Shown: in pieces, positions 52,742 to 62,861 of the stretch
Position numbering within the stretch: the stretch's first letter is position 1
Layout of the letters: every line of letters starts with the position of its first letter
Assembly: GCA_022575985.1 (NCBI GenBank)
Contig: JAKSXM010000247.1
Span: 519,501 to 583,500 of the forward strand
Length of the DNA: 64,000 bases
DNA from: Anagrus nilaparvatae
Lineage: Eukaryota > Arthropoda > Insecta > Hymenoptera > Mymaridae
Direction of reading: 5' to 3'
The notes under the pieces: model-generated
Databases searched by the model: none
The model's input: the letters and a program-made list of their open reading frames with translations, nothing else
Told to the model about the DNA's origin: nothing
Position numbers and translations under genes: made by a program

Positions 52742-53170
52742 ATGACTTTAAAAAAAAAACGCGCTCAAGATGATAATCAAGGTAAATTAATTACCAAGTG
52801 GTTTAAATCTTCAACTTTAGAGAACCGTGTTGCGGATGCATTAAAATCAACTGCTATTGTTCCGACAGAAATAAATCCAGTTGATGGCGAAGAAAGTCAA
52901 CTTGAATATAAATTTAATTGTGATTTAAACACAAATATTAGATTTAAAAAAAGTCAGTGCAATGAAAATTATTTAACAGATAGTTATAAAGAAAATTGCT
53001 CTGATTCTAAAGCATATAATGAAGAATGTAGTGGTAAAGCAAATTATTATAAGAAATATGCTACTAAAAGTTCTGATAAAAATGTTAGTAATAAATGTAA
53101 TGATTTAAACACAACCGGTTCGCCTTTAGTGCATATGCATAAAAATAAGCGTCATTATATAAAACTCTGA
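52742..53170 (+). CDS. ORF1 of the hAT element, no recognised domain
   Basis: Begins MTLKKKRAQDDNQGKLITKW (an in-frame earlier start at 52721 would add seven residues) and runs 142 residues. It is hydrophilic and rich in Lys, Asn and Ser, without a BED zinc finger and without the hAT catalytic motifs. It ends 4 bp before ORF2 in another frame. It could be a nuclear accessory protein or the remnant N-terminal part of a transposase. Confidence 0.55.
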   Translation: MTLKKKRAQDDNQGKLITKWFKSSTLENRVADALKSTAIVPTEINPVDGEESQLEYKFNCDLNTNIRFKKSQCNENYLTDSYKENCSDSKAYNEECSGKANYYKKYATKSSDKNVSNKCNDLNTTGSPLVHMHKNKRHYIKL

Positions 53171-53174
53171 AATT

Positions 53175-53624
53175 ATGGACTTTAAAAGTTTAGACGTAAT
53201 AAGAAAACAATCACTCAGTGAAAAAATTAATTATTTAGTATGTTGTAAAAATTATAAAAATGTAACTGTAATATTGGCTCGAATCTTAGCTGCAAAGCCT
53301 CATAGTACAGATGTAGAGCGTTTAATTAGTGCTAATAATATACTAAAGAATGGATTAAGAAATCGGCTGTTAGTTGATACCGAAAATCAATATTTATACA
53401 TCTATTTTAATATGCCAGCGTTAATAAACTGGGATTCATCTACTGCGATAAAACTTTGGAATAAAAGTAAATCCAGAAGAGAAAATAACTGTCCAAAAAG
53501 AAATCAGCAACCTTATTTTAATGGCATATTTAATTTAAATGAGTTTTCAGAAGAAGAATCAATAAAATCTGAAAATATTGAAGACGACGAGCAAAAAAAA
53601 ATGAAATCTAAGTCTTTTATCTAA
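53175..53624 (+). CDS. ORF2 of the hAT element, hAT C-terminal dimerization domain
   Basis: 149 aa. The stretch ILARILAAKPHSTDVERLIS, then ANNILKNGLRNRLLVDTENQ matches the hAT family C-terminal dimerization region in pattern (the family's S..ER.FS...I...R..L). The rest is an acidic, Lys-rich tail. The DDE core upstream is missing. As a dimerization-only product it might bind and inhibit full transposase, as truncated products do in other DNA transposons; that role is inference. AATAAAATAAAATAAAG follows the stop within about 25 bp and could serve as a poly(A) signal. Confidence 0.75.
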   Translation: MDFKSLDVIRKQSLSEKINYLVCCKNYKNVTVILARILAAKPHSTDVERLISANNILKNGLRNRLLVDTENQYLYIYFNMPALINWDSSTAIKLWNKSKSRRENNCPKRNQQPYFNGIFNLNEFSEEESIKSENIEDDEQKKMKSKSFI

Positions 53625-54104
53625 GTTATGTTGTTATTTAGTTTTATAAAAAATAAAATAAAATAAAGAAAATAAATTTTATGAATGTGTTTTTGTATAA
53701 CTATTAAAGAAAATAAAAGTTTTTTAATAATAAATAATTAAGCACTGTAAGACTGTTAGATATAAAATTAATTATGTATTATTATGTATTATTAATAATT
53801 ATGTATTATTTAAAAATTTATAATATATAGATATATGGAGTCAGATGTAAGAGTATAAAATACTGCTAGAAAAAATAAACATGTATTTACATTAGAGTGT
53901 AAAATATTGCTAGAAAAAATAAATATGTATTTACATGGTCAATAAAAATAAAAAGTAATTTTTGAGGTACTTTTTCAAAATTTAAAGAGACAATATTTTG
54001 TAAATAAATAAGCAAAATTATTATTACCCCCCCCCCCTTTTCCCCTTTCCCCCTCCCCTTTTTATGATTTGTGCAGTTCTAAAATTTCCTTAAAAAAAAC
54101 ACTG

Positions 54105-54705
54105 TCTTACGTTAGAAACGTTCATAGTATTTTTATATTTCTACCAAATGCAAAAGGCTTCTTGGACATGCAATATTTCGTATAGTATATTAGGAATTTA
54201 ATGGGGCTTCGTAGAATGTCCTCTGTCATCAGGCAAATCTTTCAAATCTGACCCATGTATTAAAAAGGATCGCACTTCGAAATATGTGAGGGACTCAACT
54301 GGGCTCAAGGTGGTAGAAATCGGCCCATACTATTTTTTTTCCGAAAGTGTGACTAAAAAACTTACAATCTACTAAACTTTTGAATCAAATGTGGGGTAGG
54401 CTATGCCTTGTTCTATAATTATAGTGAAGCGGCCCTCAGTGATCTTAAAAAAAAGCGGAAATAAGTCTGTTTGCATTGATCGAGTTTCCATACTACATAT
54501 ATGGGCCAGTTTTGTTTAGTTGGCTTGTTAAGCATGAGTCATTTTACAAATTTCATCTCTGTTTAACTATATGCATACATTTAATATTAAATATATTAGG
54601 TTTTCGCGCTATAAAATGACTTTTACTTTTCGCCAACTTACATTATGTCTCGCTATCCATTAAATATTTATTTATAAGCTACATATACTATGATATGATA
54701 TATAT
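54105..54705. other. Intergenic, no structure recognised
   Basis: Between the hAT target duplication and the composite element there is unremarkable AT-rich DNA. No gene is supported. Confidence 0.4.
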
Positions 54706-55266
54706 GTTACACAACATTTGTGAAATTGACCAATTCACGAACTGGTCAATGCTAAAAAAATTAAACTGACCCAGTTCATGAATTAGTCAAAAAAAATAAA
54801 ATTTATTTCACATATGGGTCAACAAAAATTTTTCATATAGAGAAGAAAATTTAAATGTTTATGGTCATTATAGCCTCAACGATTTGTTTACGTTAAGTGT
54901 ATTTCGTGTAAGTTACAAGCTGCAAAAATAGGAAAATATTAAAATAAATCTTATTAGAAAAAAATATTATTTTTGCATTTTACATATTTATCTTACTACT
55001 ATATATATTTGAAAAATGCCATCGTTTTGCGTCTCAGCTATTGTACTTTTGGAGATAATTTCAATTTTTATTGTTTTTGAACTAAATAAAATTTTTAAAA
55101 ATTTTGTAACAAAAATTAAAATATATCTCGAGACCAGGTCGAGACGATCGAAAAGTACTCTTTTAAATTTTTATTCAATACGGAGGTATCTTTAAAATTT
55201 TAAAAAATATTTTTGAAGCTGTTTTCTTTTTTTTATTTTTTATGGTTTTTTTAATAATTTATTTAT

Positions 55267-56813
55267 GCATTTCTACGAGAAAGTACTTTTTATGAGCACC
55301 AAAAATGAAGAAAAAAAAATACGAGGCCGTGACTGCCACCATGATTTTCTGGTAGTTTGAACCCTATATAGAATGCAAAAAAAAGCGTGAACACGAAATC
55401 GGCGATGGATGCCAAAAAGATTTTGCCACTTTTATCTGAGTAACCCCAAAATTTCAAAATAACTTTTTAGGTAAATAAAATTTTTAAAAAATAGGTAAAA
55501 AATCTGATTGCCAGGGAAAAATTACTCCAGAAGAAAAAAAAACTTTTCTTTTTCCGATGAAATTTAGTTAAGTTATCGTCAATTTAAAATTTTACTCAAA
55601 TTTGTCTTAAAAAAGATTGAAGTTCTATATTGAAAAATGCCTGTTTCTGAACTTTAAACACGCATTACTCGCTTCATTTTCATCCTAAAATAATAATTTT
55701 TTTTTTTTTTTAAATCGATGTATTTTTCCCTGGCAATTCATTTCTTTATGAAAAAAATCAATTTTATGTACCAAATTTCAATTTTTAGGTCAAAAGCCTT
55801 TGAAAACTGTAAGTAGCAAAATTTACTTAACACAGTTTTTGACCTAATAATTGAAATTTGGTCAATAAAAAAGATTTCTTTCTTAAAGAAATGAATACTC
55901 AGGGAAAAATTAATTGATTTAAAAAAAAAATTTATTATTTTACGATGAAAATCAAGCTAGAAATGCATATTTTAATTTCAGAAATAGGCTTATTTCAATA
56001 GAATTTCAATCATTTTCAAGACAAATTTCAGCAATAGTATGCATTATTCGCTTAATTTTCATCGTAAATAATCATTTTTTTTTTTTAAATCAATTAATTT
56101 TTCCCTAAGTATTCATTTCTTCAAAAAAGACATTTTTTTTTTATTGACCAAATTTTAATTAGTTTTCAAAGGTTTTTGACCTAAAAATTGAAATTTCATA
56201 AAAATTTTGGACCAGAAACCATTTTTTTTTTTTACAATATTTTGACCCGAAAAAATTCAAGTGGCTCGTTTTGGCCGCGCCGGTGGTAATCTGTTAACAC
56301 AGTTTTTGTCCTAAAAATTAAAATTTGGTCAATAAAAAAAAATGTCTTTTTTGAAGAAATGAATACTTAGGGAAAAATTAATTGATTTAAAAAAAAAAAT
56401 GATTATTTTACGATGAAAATTAAGCGAATAATGCATACTATTGCTGAAATTTGTCTTAAAAATGATTGAAATTCTATTGAAATAAGCCTATTTCTCAGTA
56501 TTAAAATATGCATTTCTAGTTTTCCATTTCTTATTTTTTCCTGGCAATCAGATTTTATACCTATTTTTTAAAAATTTTATTTACCTAAAAAGTTATTTTG
56601 AAAATTTGGGGTAGCTCAGATACGAAAAACACGGTTTTTGACATAAAAGTGGCAAAATCTTTTTGGCATCCATCGCCGATTTCGTGTTCACGCTTTTTTT
56701 TGCATTCTATAGGGTTCAAACTACCAGAAAATCATGGTGACAGTCGTGGCCTCGTAAATTTTTTTTTCTTCATTTTTGGTGCTCGTAAAAAATACACTTT
56801 CTCGTAGAAATGC
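55267..56813. repeat. Palindrome family copy, about 1.5 kb
   Basis: GCATTTCTACGAGAAAGTAC on the left is mirrored by CTTTCTCGTAGAAATGCAC on the right. Shared arms include CTGGTAGTTTGAACCCTATA, AAATCGGCGATGGATGCCAA and the TTAGGGAAAAATTAATTGATT / TTTTACGATGAAAATCAAGC blocks also seen in the 19274-22088 palindrome. More diverged than that copy. Confidence 0.75.
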
Positions 56814-57029
56814 ACATTTGTGAATGTGTGTGTGTTTCATTATCAGGGTCGAACTGTCAAAACGAAGGCGCTTTCTACAATAGCCACATACACAAATATG
56901 GAAGTACCTATGGATAGACATATATGTGTATGGCCAACCTAATATTAAAATCTGCCTTACCAGCAGGTAAAAAGTCTACAATAATTAATGTAGAAAAATA
57001 GAGGGCGCAGTTATCTGAAGGTTGGCCAT

Positions 57030-57400
57030 ACACAAATACTAAGGGTCCACGGTTCAAATCCCGGCTATATCAGCATTAAGTTTTTTTCTATACAAAAAAT
57101 TCTTAATGTTGTTCTACCGTGGGTTCCAGGATTGAGGCATCCACATAATGTTAAATTAAGGCTTAAAACCCGGCATTATGTAGATAACGCAGTCCGAAGT
57201 GCTTCCAGGGCACTATAAGCCGGCGTGGGGTTTGGGAGAAGTAGCGTACCTCCTGGACCATAGGTTACAACGCCTACACACATAACACTAACGCCCACAC
57301 ATTACACAAACATTTATACTGACATAACACTACAATATAAATCGATAAATAAAAATAATTATAAAATGATAAAAGGGTCATTATGGGCTAATAGTTCCCG
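57030..57400 (+). mobile_element. SINE-like block with a tRNA-type B box
   Basis: The motif GGTTCAAATCC at 57051-57061 fits the RNA polymerase III B box. It is followed by about 300 bp of GC-richer sequence (GTGCTTCCAGGGCACTATAA, GCCGGCGTGGGG, TACCTCCTGGACCATAGGTT) and an AT-rich tail. No A box is recognised upstream, so the tRNA-like head may be truncated. Confidence 0.45.
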
Positions 57401-58831
57401 GGCCTAGATTCTGCATTTATATCATCTATCACATATCACGTGAAAAACAAAAAAAGTACTAACTTTTAATAAAATATTGACTTTTATAACCAAACTTCAT
57501 AGCGAAAAGTACTAACAGTTCTAAAAACATTTGTTTGCGCATGCGCAGTATCACATATTGTGAATGGTATGGCTGCTTATCACTGTGATATGATAGTGAT
57601 ATGAATGCTGAATCAGGTCCCCGGACTTTAAAAAATATATATAACTAACAAAAAAAAAAAAAACATACACAAATATGTCTATCCCCATAGGTACTTCTAT
57701 ACTTGTGTATGTGGCTATTGTAGAAGCTGCCGAAGTGTCAAAATGTGGAAAAAAAGTCGGGTGACATAGGCCATAGTTTTTCGACTCACAATCAGCTATC
57801 GTTTTTGGAGATATTTAATTTTTACTATTTTTGGGAAAAATATAATTTTTTAAAAATTTGAATAAAAAGTGAAATCTTCTAAATATGATAAAATTAAAAA
57901 AAAAAAATTATTTTTTTATTTATTTTAATAATTATTAATTTTTAATTTTATTGGTTTAGGAATAAATAAAGTTTGTTGATTTCAATTATAAAAAAAAATG
58001 GTTCCTAATAATTTTTTACAAATATTCAAAATAAAGAATAAAATGTTGTTGACAAATTTTTGAAATAAATTTTATTTTTTTTTACCATTTCAAAAATTGG
58101 TAAAAAAGATTAAACATTTCATGCACTGGTCAACACATCTCTTAAATTTGAAGAGTTCACACATTCGTCATTTTACAAATGGGGTGCAACATATATAAAA
58201 CATATGTTTTATTGTTTATTTATTGTTACAACGTACTTTTGATTTAAATTTTGTTTCTTACAATTATTTATAAGCATATTGAAGACACAAATTGAACTAT
58301 TTTAAGCTTTGAATTATAAAAAATACTCACTTTTATTATCTTATATAGTAATAAATATTCTTATTTCTTATATTGACGCGTCACTTATACGATAAACAGA
58401 CTTAGTTTTTTTTATTGTAAAATTTCATTCCTTTATATTTATGTAATATATTTAGTTGTATGTTCTGAATGTTATTGTAATTAAAATTAATAAATTAAAA
58501 TTTAAAAAAATTAAAAAATATTTAATAATGCAAGCTTAAAAAAATGCTAAAAAATAGCGATTAAAGTGCGTTGTGGTAACACACAACTTTTAGAATAAAA
58601 AGTGAGGAACCGAGTATCATCCGAGTATCTCAATTCTCAAATAATATTCTCTGCTTCTTCTTTTGAATATACTTCTTTTTTTCGGTAATAAATTATAAAG
58701 CCCTATTGGGTGCCTGCATGAAGGGGTGCCTGAAAAACAGACTAAAGAATATTTCGTTTTTGTACTTTGGAGGCTATAGCCTCCTAAAGTATATATATTA
58801 TATATATATAAAGTATATATATATATATATA

Positions 58832-59058
58832 CTTTTTCTGGTCAGCGGCCAGAAAGCACGTATTTCCCGGCCGCTGCGCGTCCGGCAAAGACGTGTTTTC
58901 TCGCCACTGATGCAGAAAAAACGTATACGACCCTGGGCCATAAAAAAAGAATGCCCCAAATCGCAGTTTACCATCCTCGGCTTCGCCTCGGAAGGTAATT
59001 TACGTGCGATTTGGGCCATTCTTTATTTTTCTGGCCATGGGTCGTAATATACTATTTA
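58832..59058 (+). repeat. GC-rich hairpin repeat, copy 5
   Basis: Nearly identical to copy 3 (47511-47733) over its whole length, differing at only a few positions, for example ATTTTCTCGCC versus GTTTTCTCGCC in the upstream half. Preceded by a TATATA run and followed by the common ATATACTATTT. The high identity suggests recent spread. Confidence 0.85.
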
Positions 59059-59499
59059 GTATATAGCTATGCGAAGAATAACTATATGAAAAATGAAACT
59101 AAAATGAAACAGATATGATTCAAATACAAAAAAAAAATCAATATTGATTTTTAGTATAGATAATAACTAAATTTCCAAGTATACAGAATGTATTAAATGT
59201 TAATAAAAATTACTTTTAGTTAGCAATTCAGGAAAGTTAAATTTTTATATTTTTCTTCATTTTTAAACTTTATGAAAATTAATTTTGTGAGTTTAGTTTA
59301 CTCCCCTAATATCTCTTGATAACGTAATAGCAGCAACAAACCGAAAATTTATAAGTAAAAGTGAAAGAAACAAGCAATTATAGGTATAATAGAACGTTAT
59401 CTTGGTTTTATTAATCAAAATCTTCAGAATATTCTTTTTCCGAATTTTATTTAAATTATACAGAATTCATTAATGTTTATTAGATTCCACAGTCCTAAT
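59059..59499. other. Spacer between hairpin copies 5 and 6
   Basis: AT-rich; nothing recognised. Confidence 0.4.
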
Positions 59500-59726
59500 T
59501 TTTTTTCTTGTTAGTGTCCAGAAAGTGCGTGTTTTCTGGCCGCTGCGCTATTCGAAAAAACGCATGTTCTCGACACTGAGCAAGAAAAATTATGTTTTGT
59601 CCTTGGCCACAAAAAAAGGATGCCCCAAATCGCAGTTTACCATCCTCGGCTTCGCCTCGGACGGTAATTTACGTACGATTTGGGCCATTCTTTATTTTTG
59701 TGGCCATGGGTAAAAATATACTATTT
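59500..59726 (+). repeat. GC-rich hairpin repeat, copy 6
   Basis: Core GATGCCCCAAATCGCAG, CATCCTCGGCTTCGCCTCGG, GCGATTTGGGCCATTC is intact; the upstream half has diverged (GTGTCCAGAAAGTGCG, TTTTCTGGCCGCTGCGC). It ends ATATACTATTT. Sits about 440 bp from copy 5 in the same orientation. Confidence 0.85.
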
Positions 59727-59846
59727 CTAAAGTAAATGTTTAAAAAAAGGGAGGGGAATAAAATTTAAGCTTTCTTAAATTCTCAAAGTATGCAATTGCG
59801 AAAAGAAATATAGAATTTTTGTCCATAACTTTTTATTGACTAATAA

Positions 59847-61682
59847 CAGGGTTGCCACTATTTTTCTAAAGTAAAAATCCCTGACTTTCCCTGACTTTCC
59901 AGTCCAAAAATCAGTAAATTTCCCTGACCTTTTTTTTGTTTTTTCCCTGACTTTCCAGACCAAAATATAAAATTTTTTTTTTTTTAATGAATTTTGCTTA
60001 GTAGATTAAAATGTTGATCATATTAAAACTTAAGAGAAAAAGTAATACGTAAATAAATTATGCAACTAATATTTTTATATATATAAAATTTATTATGATT
60101 ATTATAACAGTTTATTATAAAATGGTAATAATAAATTTTTTTTTTAATTATTGTTATCATAAATTTTTTATATGATATTTAACAAGATATTTTTTTTTGT
60201 TAATTATCTTTTTTAATAGTTCATATATTTTTCAGGTATCTTAAACATAAATAAAGCCAAATTTTTGGTAAACGAAAATTTTATACATAGACTTAAACAA
60301 AATTTTTTTTTATGTGTTATTTATTTACCTATAAATAATGCGTGCTTAATCAGTAAATTTTTCTAAATATTAATCTTTGATATAAAATATATTAATATAT
60401 TATTTTTTTCTTATATATTTTTAAGCAAAAACGAAAATATTATACTTAGATTTAAAAAAATTTTTATTCTTTATGCGTTATTTTTATACTTCAATAAATG
60501 ATACATACTTAATCAGTCGCCAATACGAATATATTTTTAATTTTTTAACTAAATATATTTTTAAGCAAAAAAGGAACGAGATTAAATATATTATTTACAA
60601 TAAACTATTTGACATTAAAACGAAAGCTTTAGTAGATAATACTGTAAATAATAATGTATAGGACAAACTTATGATTAAAAATTATCAATCCTTTAAGTAG
60701 ATTTAAGAACATTTTCTATTTCAACATCTATTTTAGAAGCAGCGGCACGAGCATTTTCCTCGATTAATTTTTTTCGATTTTCTAGTTCCTTAACTTTTAA
60801 TTTTTTAATTTTTGCTTCACTTTCATTGTTGTTATTTAAATCTTGCTGCTTTTGCCGAGATTTTAAGGCATCATTATATCTAGCATGAGAGTTTCGGCAA
60901 GATAAAATCAATTGCTTAGAAATATCCAGATTATGAATTCCACCTTTACTAAAAACAGCATCATACGTTATTCTTTGAGCTATTAAGGATTCTTCTTTAA
61001 GATTTTCAATTAAACATTCCTTATTAATTGAAAAACCTCGTTCAATATTTGCATTTCCGTGAGACAATAATATAAATATTGATGCTAAAAAATCAAATGT
61101 CACCTTAAATTCTTTTAAGTTTTCGACGCCTATTAAGTTTCTTATCCAGAGGTGGTCTAAACGATCCTTATTTTTATCAAACTTTTTTAAAGAGATAATG
61201 AAAGTATCTTTTTCACATATTCCTTTAAATTGGCTTGAAATTTTGTCAGCATCGGTGCTTTTGACCCATCCATTACGAATATAAATATCTAGTGCAGATG
61301 TCAACCTTTTTTCTCTAATTACTGCTTCTTTAGCTACAGAAGGATCTAAAAAAGATATGGCCTCAGTCAAAGGATACTTCAAGGGTGATCGTAAAAATAT
61401 TTTTTTACAGAATTCTTGTAAAATACATAAGCAATGTCTTCTGAATAAAGAAATATCTTTATCAGGAATTTGTTTCCTGTAAACTCGAATCGCTTCTCTT
61501 GTTCCGAACGGTAACTCAATATCATTAAATGATATAAGATTTTCGATATTTTTGACATCGATTTTTATAATATTATTCTTATCTAAAACCTCTTTTTTAA
61601 TAAAGCGGCGCATTACTTCAATATTTAATAATGTACAACACGCGGATTCTTGAAAGCCAAAAAAGTTTTGTCGAAGTGTCAC
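59847..61682 (-). mobile_element. 5'-truncated hAT transposon
   Basis: CAGGGTTGCCACTATTTTTC at 59847 followed by CCCTGACTTTCC repeats (59875-59955) looks like a hAT 3' end, with subterminal CCCTGACTTTCCAG motifs. The transposase remnant reads toward it on the minus strand. No matching GGCAACCCTG end is seen upstream of 61682, so the 5' part is gone. Confidence 0.65.
60693..61682 (-). pseudogene. hAT transposase, C-terminal part
   Basis: A 329-codon frame containing SFLDPSVAKEAVIREKRL and the hAT C-terminal pattern WIRNLIGVENLKEFKVTFDF, then LSHGNANIERGFSINKECL and IENLKEESLIAQRITYDAV. The Glu in NANIERGFS is at the position of the third acidic residue of hAT enzymes. The tail is a Lys/Glu-rich coiled-coil-like helix (KIKKLKVKELENRKKLIEEN). 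N-terminal zinc finger and first two catalytic Asp regions are absent, so it cannot be an active enzyme. The C-terminal frame remains open, which indicates either recent arrival or use as a host protein; the former is simpler. Confidence 0.75.
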
Positions 61683-61943
61683 AAAATTTCGACTGAAAAA
61701 GTATAATTTTATGGTCTACTGATCATAAAAAATGTAACCTGAAAATCAGGCCTGTTCATCTCAGCAAAAAAATGAAAAAAAATTAAAGTCAATTTCTGTT
61801 TCTTATAATTTCATTAATATAAAATTAAAAAAAAATCTCTTTATCTCTAAAAGAAACCAGTATAGAAACCATTAGTTATTAAAAATTATTTAAATTTTTG
61901 TACTTAAAACTCTTTTTGGAAATTTCACTAGATATGAATGAAT

Positions 61944-61972
61944 CGTGGGTTCGAATCCCATCGGCTCTGGCA
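61944..61972 (+). tRNA. tRNA 3' fragment
   Basis: CGTGGGTTCGAATCCCATCG forms a T arm (GTGGG-TTCGAAT-CCCAT) followed by GGCTCTGGCA, which looks like the 3' acceptor strand. The 5' half (matching CAGAGCC acceptor strand, D arm, anticodon) is absent upstream, so this is a fragment, possibly of a SINE, and not a gene. Confidence 0.5.
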
Positions 61973-62861
61973 TTTTTTTCGACTTAAATAAAATTATTGA
62001 AAAGTTGATAAAAAAAAATTCAATATATTTTTATAAAAATTGCTGATATAGGTATTATAATATACTGTGTGAGTATTTAAAAGTATATTCTTTAGCTAAT
62101 AAGATTTCTAAGTTCGTGAATAGTCCATTTTCATTTATCATTATAAAAATTAACGAACATTAAATTCATATTTATTATTATAATCTAAAAAATTCAATTT
62201 TTTAATTTAAAAATAACATAGAATTATTGATTTTTTTCATTTTCATTCATTTTTCTAAGAAAAAAAGTTTTGAAGTACATACTTATTTCATGCAAACGTA
62301 ATTTTTTTTAATAAGTTTTTAAAAAGATTTTTATGGGTAAACAAAAATTACACTTGAGATAACTAGAAAAATCTGTATCATTTAATAAGGAAAGTAAGAC
62401 CCCTTGGGGGAAACTGATTAGTTCAAATTATCTGGGCTATACAAAGGTTTAAACTAATTTTTTATGTTCAAAAGATATAAATTTACAGTGATTAAAGACT
62501 TAATAATATAAAAAATTAAACTTATCCAGGAAAAAATACTGATACTGACCCCAAAAACTAAAATTACCGTCGAAAAATTCCATGGACATGCTTTCAAAAA
62601 AAATCGCAAATAAAACCATGCTCCAGGCCTATACTATTTTTCGTAAATTTACAACTATTTTTTGTAAATTTTCGAAAAAAAATTGTAAATTATCAATTTT
62701 TCTTGCGAATTCACAAAAAAAATAGAGAATACTCGAATTTTTTGTTAATATATCAAATTTAGTAAATATACGATTTTTTTCGAAAATTTACTAATTTTTC
62801 GAAAATGTTCTAATTTTTTTGTTAATACAAGAAAGTTACTTTTTACAGTGTAGTTATGAAA

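Larger units (their letters stand above)
52143..54104 (+). mobile_element. hAT element with intact ends and 8-bp target duplication
   Basis: The left end CAGTGATTTTTTTAACG and the inverted right end CAGTGTTTTTTTTAAGG match at 15 of 17 positions and start with the hAT-type CAGTG. A perfect 8-bp duplication, TCTTACGT, flanks it (52135-52142, 54105-54112). Just inside the left end, GTGCAGTTCTA occurs four times (52159-52225); one further copy lies near the right end (54070-54081) in direct orientation, as expected of subterminal transposase sites. Total 1962 bp, with two short genes. The N-terminal zinc finger and catalytic core are absent, so it is non-autonomous. Confidence 0.93.
54706..58190. 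mobile_element. Composite inverted-repeat element, about 3.5 kb
   Basis: GTTACACAACATTTGTGAAA with ACCAATTCACGAACTGGTCA on the left is weakly mirrored on the right by CACTGGTCAAC, CATTTTACAAATGGGGTGCA at 58105-58190; TATAT flanks both. Inside are a palindrome of 1.5 kb (55267-56813), an inverted pair with ATAGCCACATACACAAATAT at 56878-56930 and 57665-57740, and the SINE-like block between them. No transposase. Whether it is one element or nested ones is unresolved. Confidence 0.5.

Noticed and set aside
54026..54062. Pyrimidine tract as a splice or origin signal
   Set aside because: A C/T-rich low-complexity run inside the hAT element's non-coding 3' part; nothing links it to a function.
61937..61972. 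Complete tRNA gene
   Set aside because: Only a T arm and 3' acceptor strand can be formed; the 5' half is missing.
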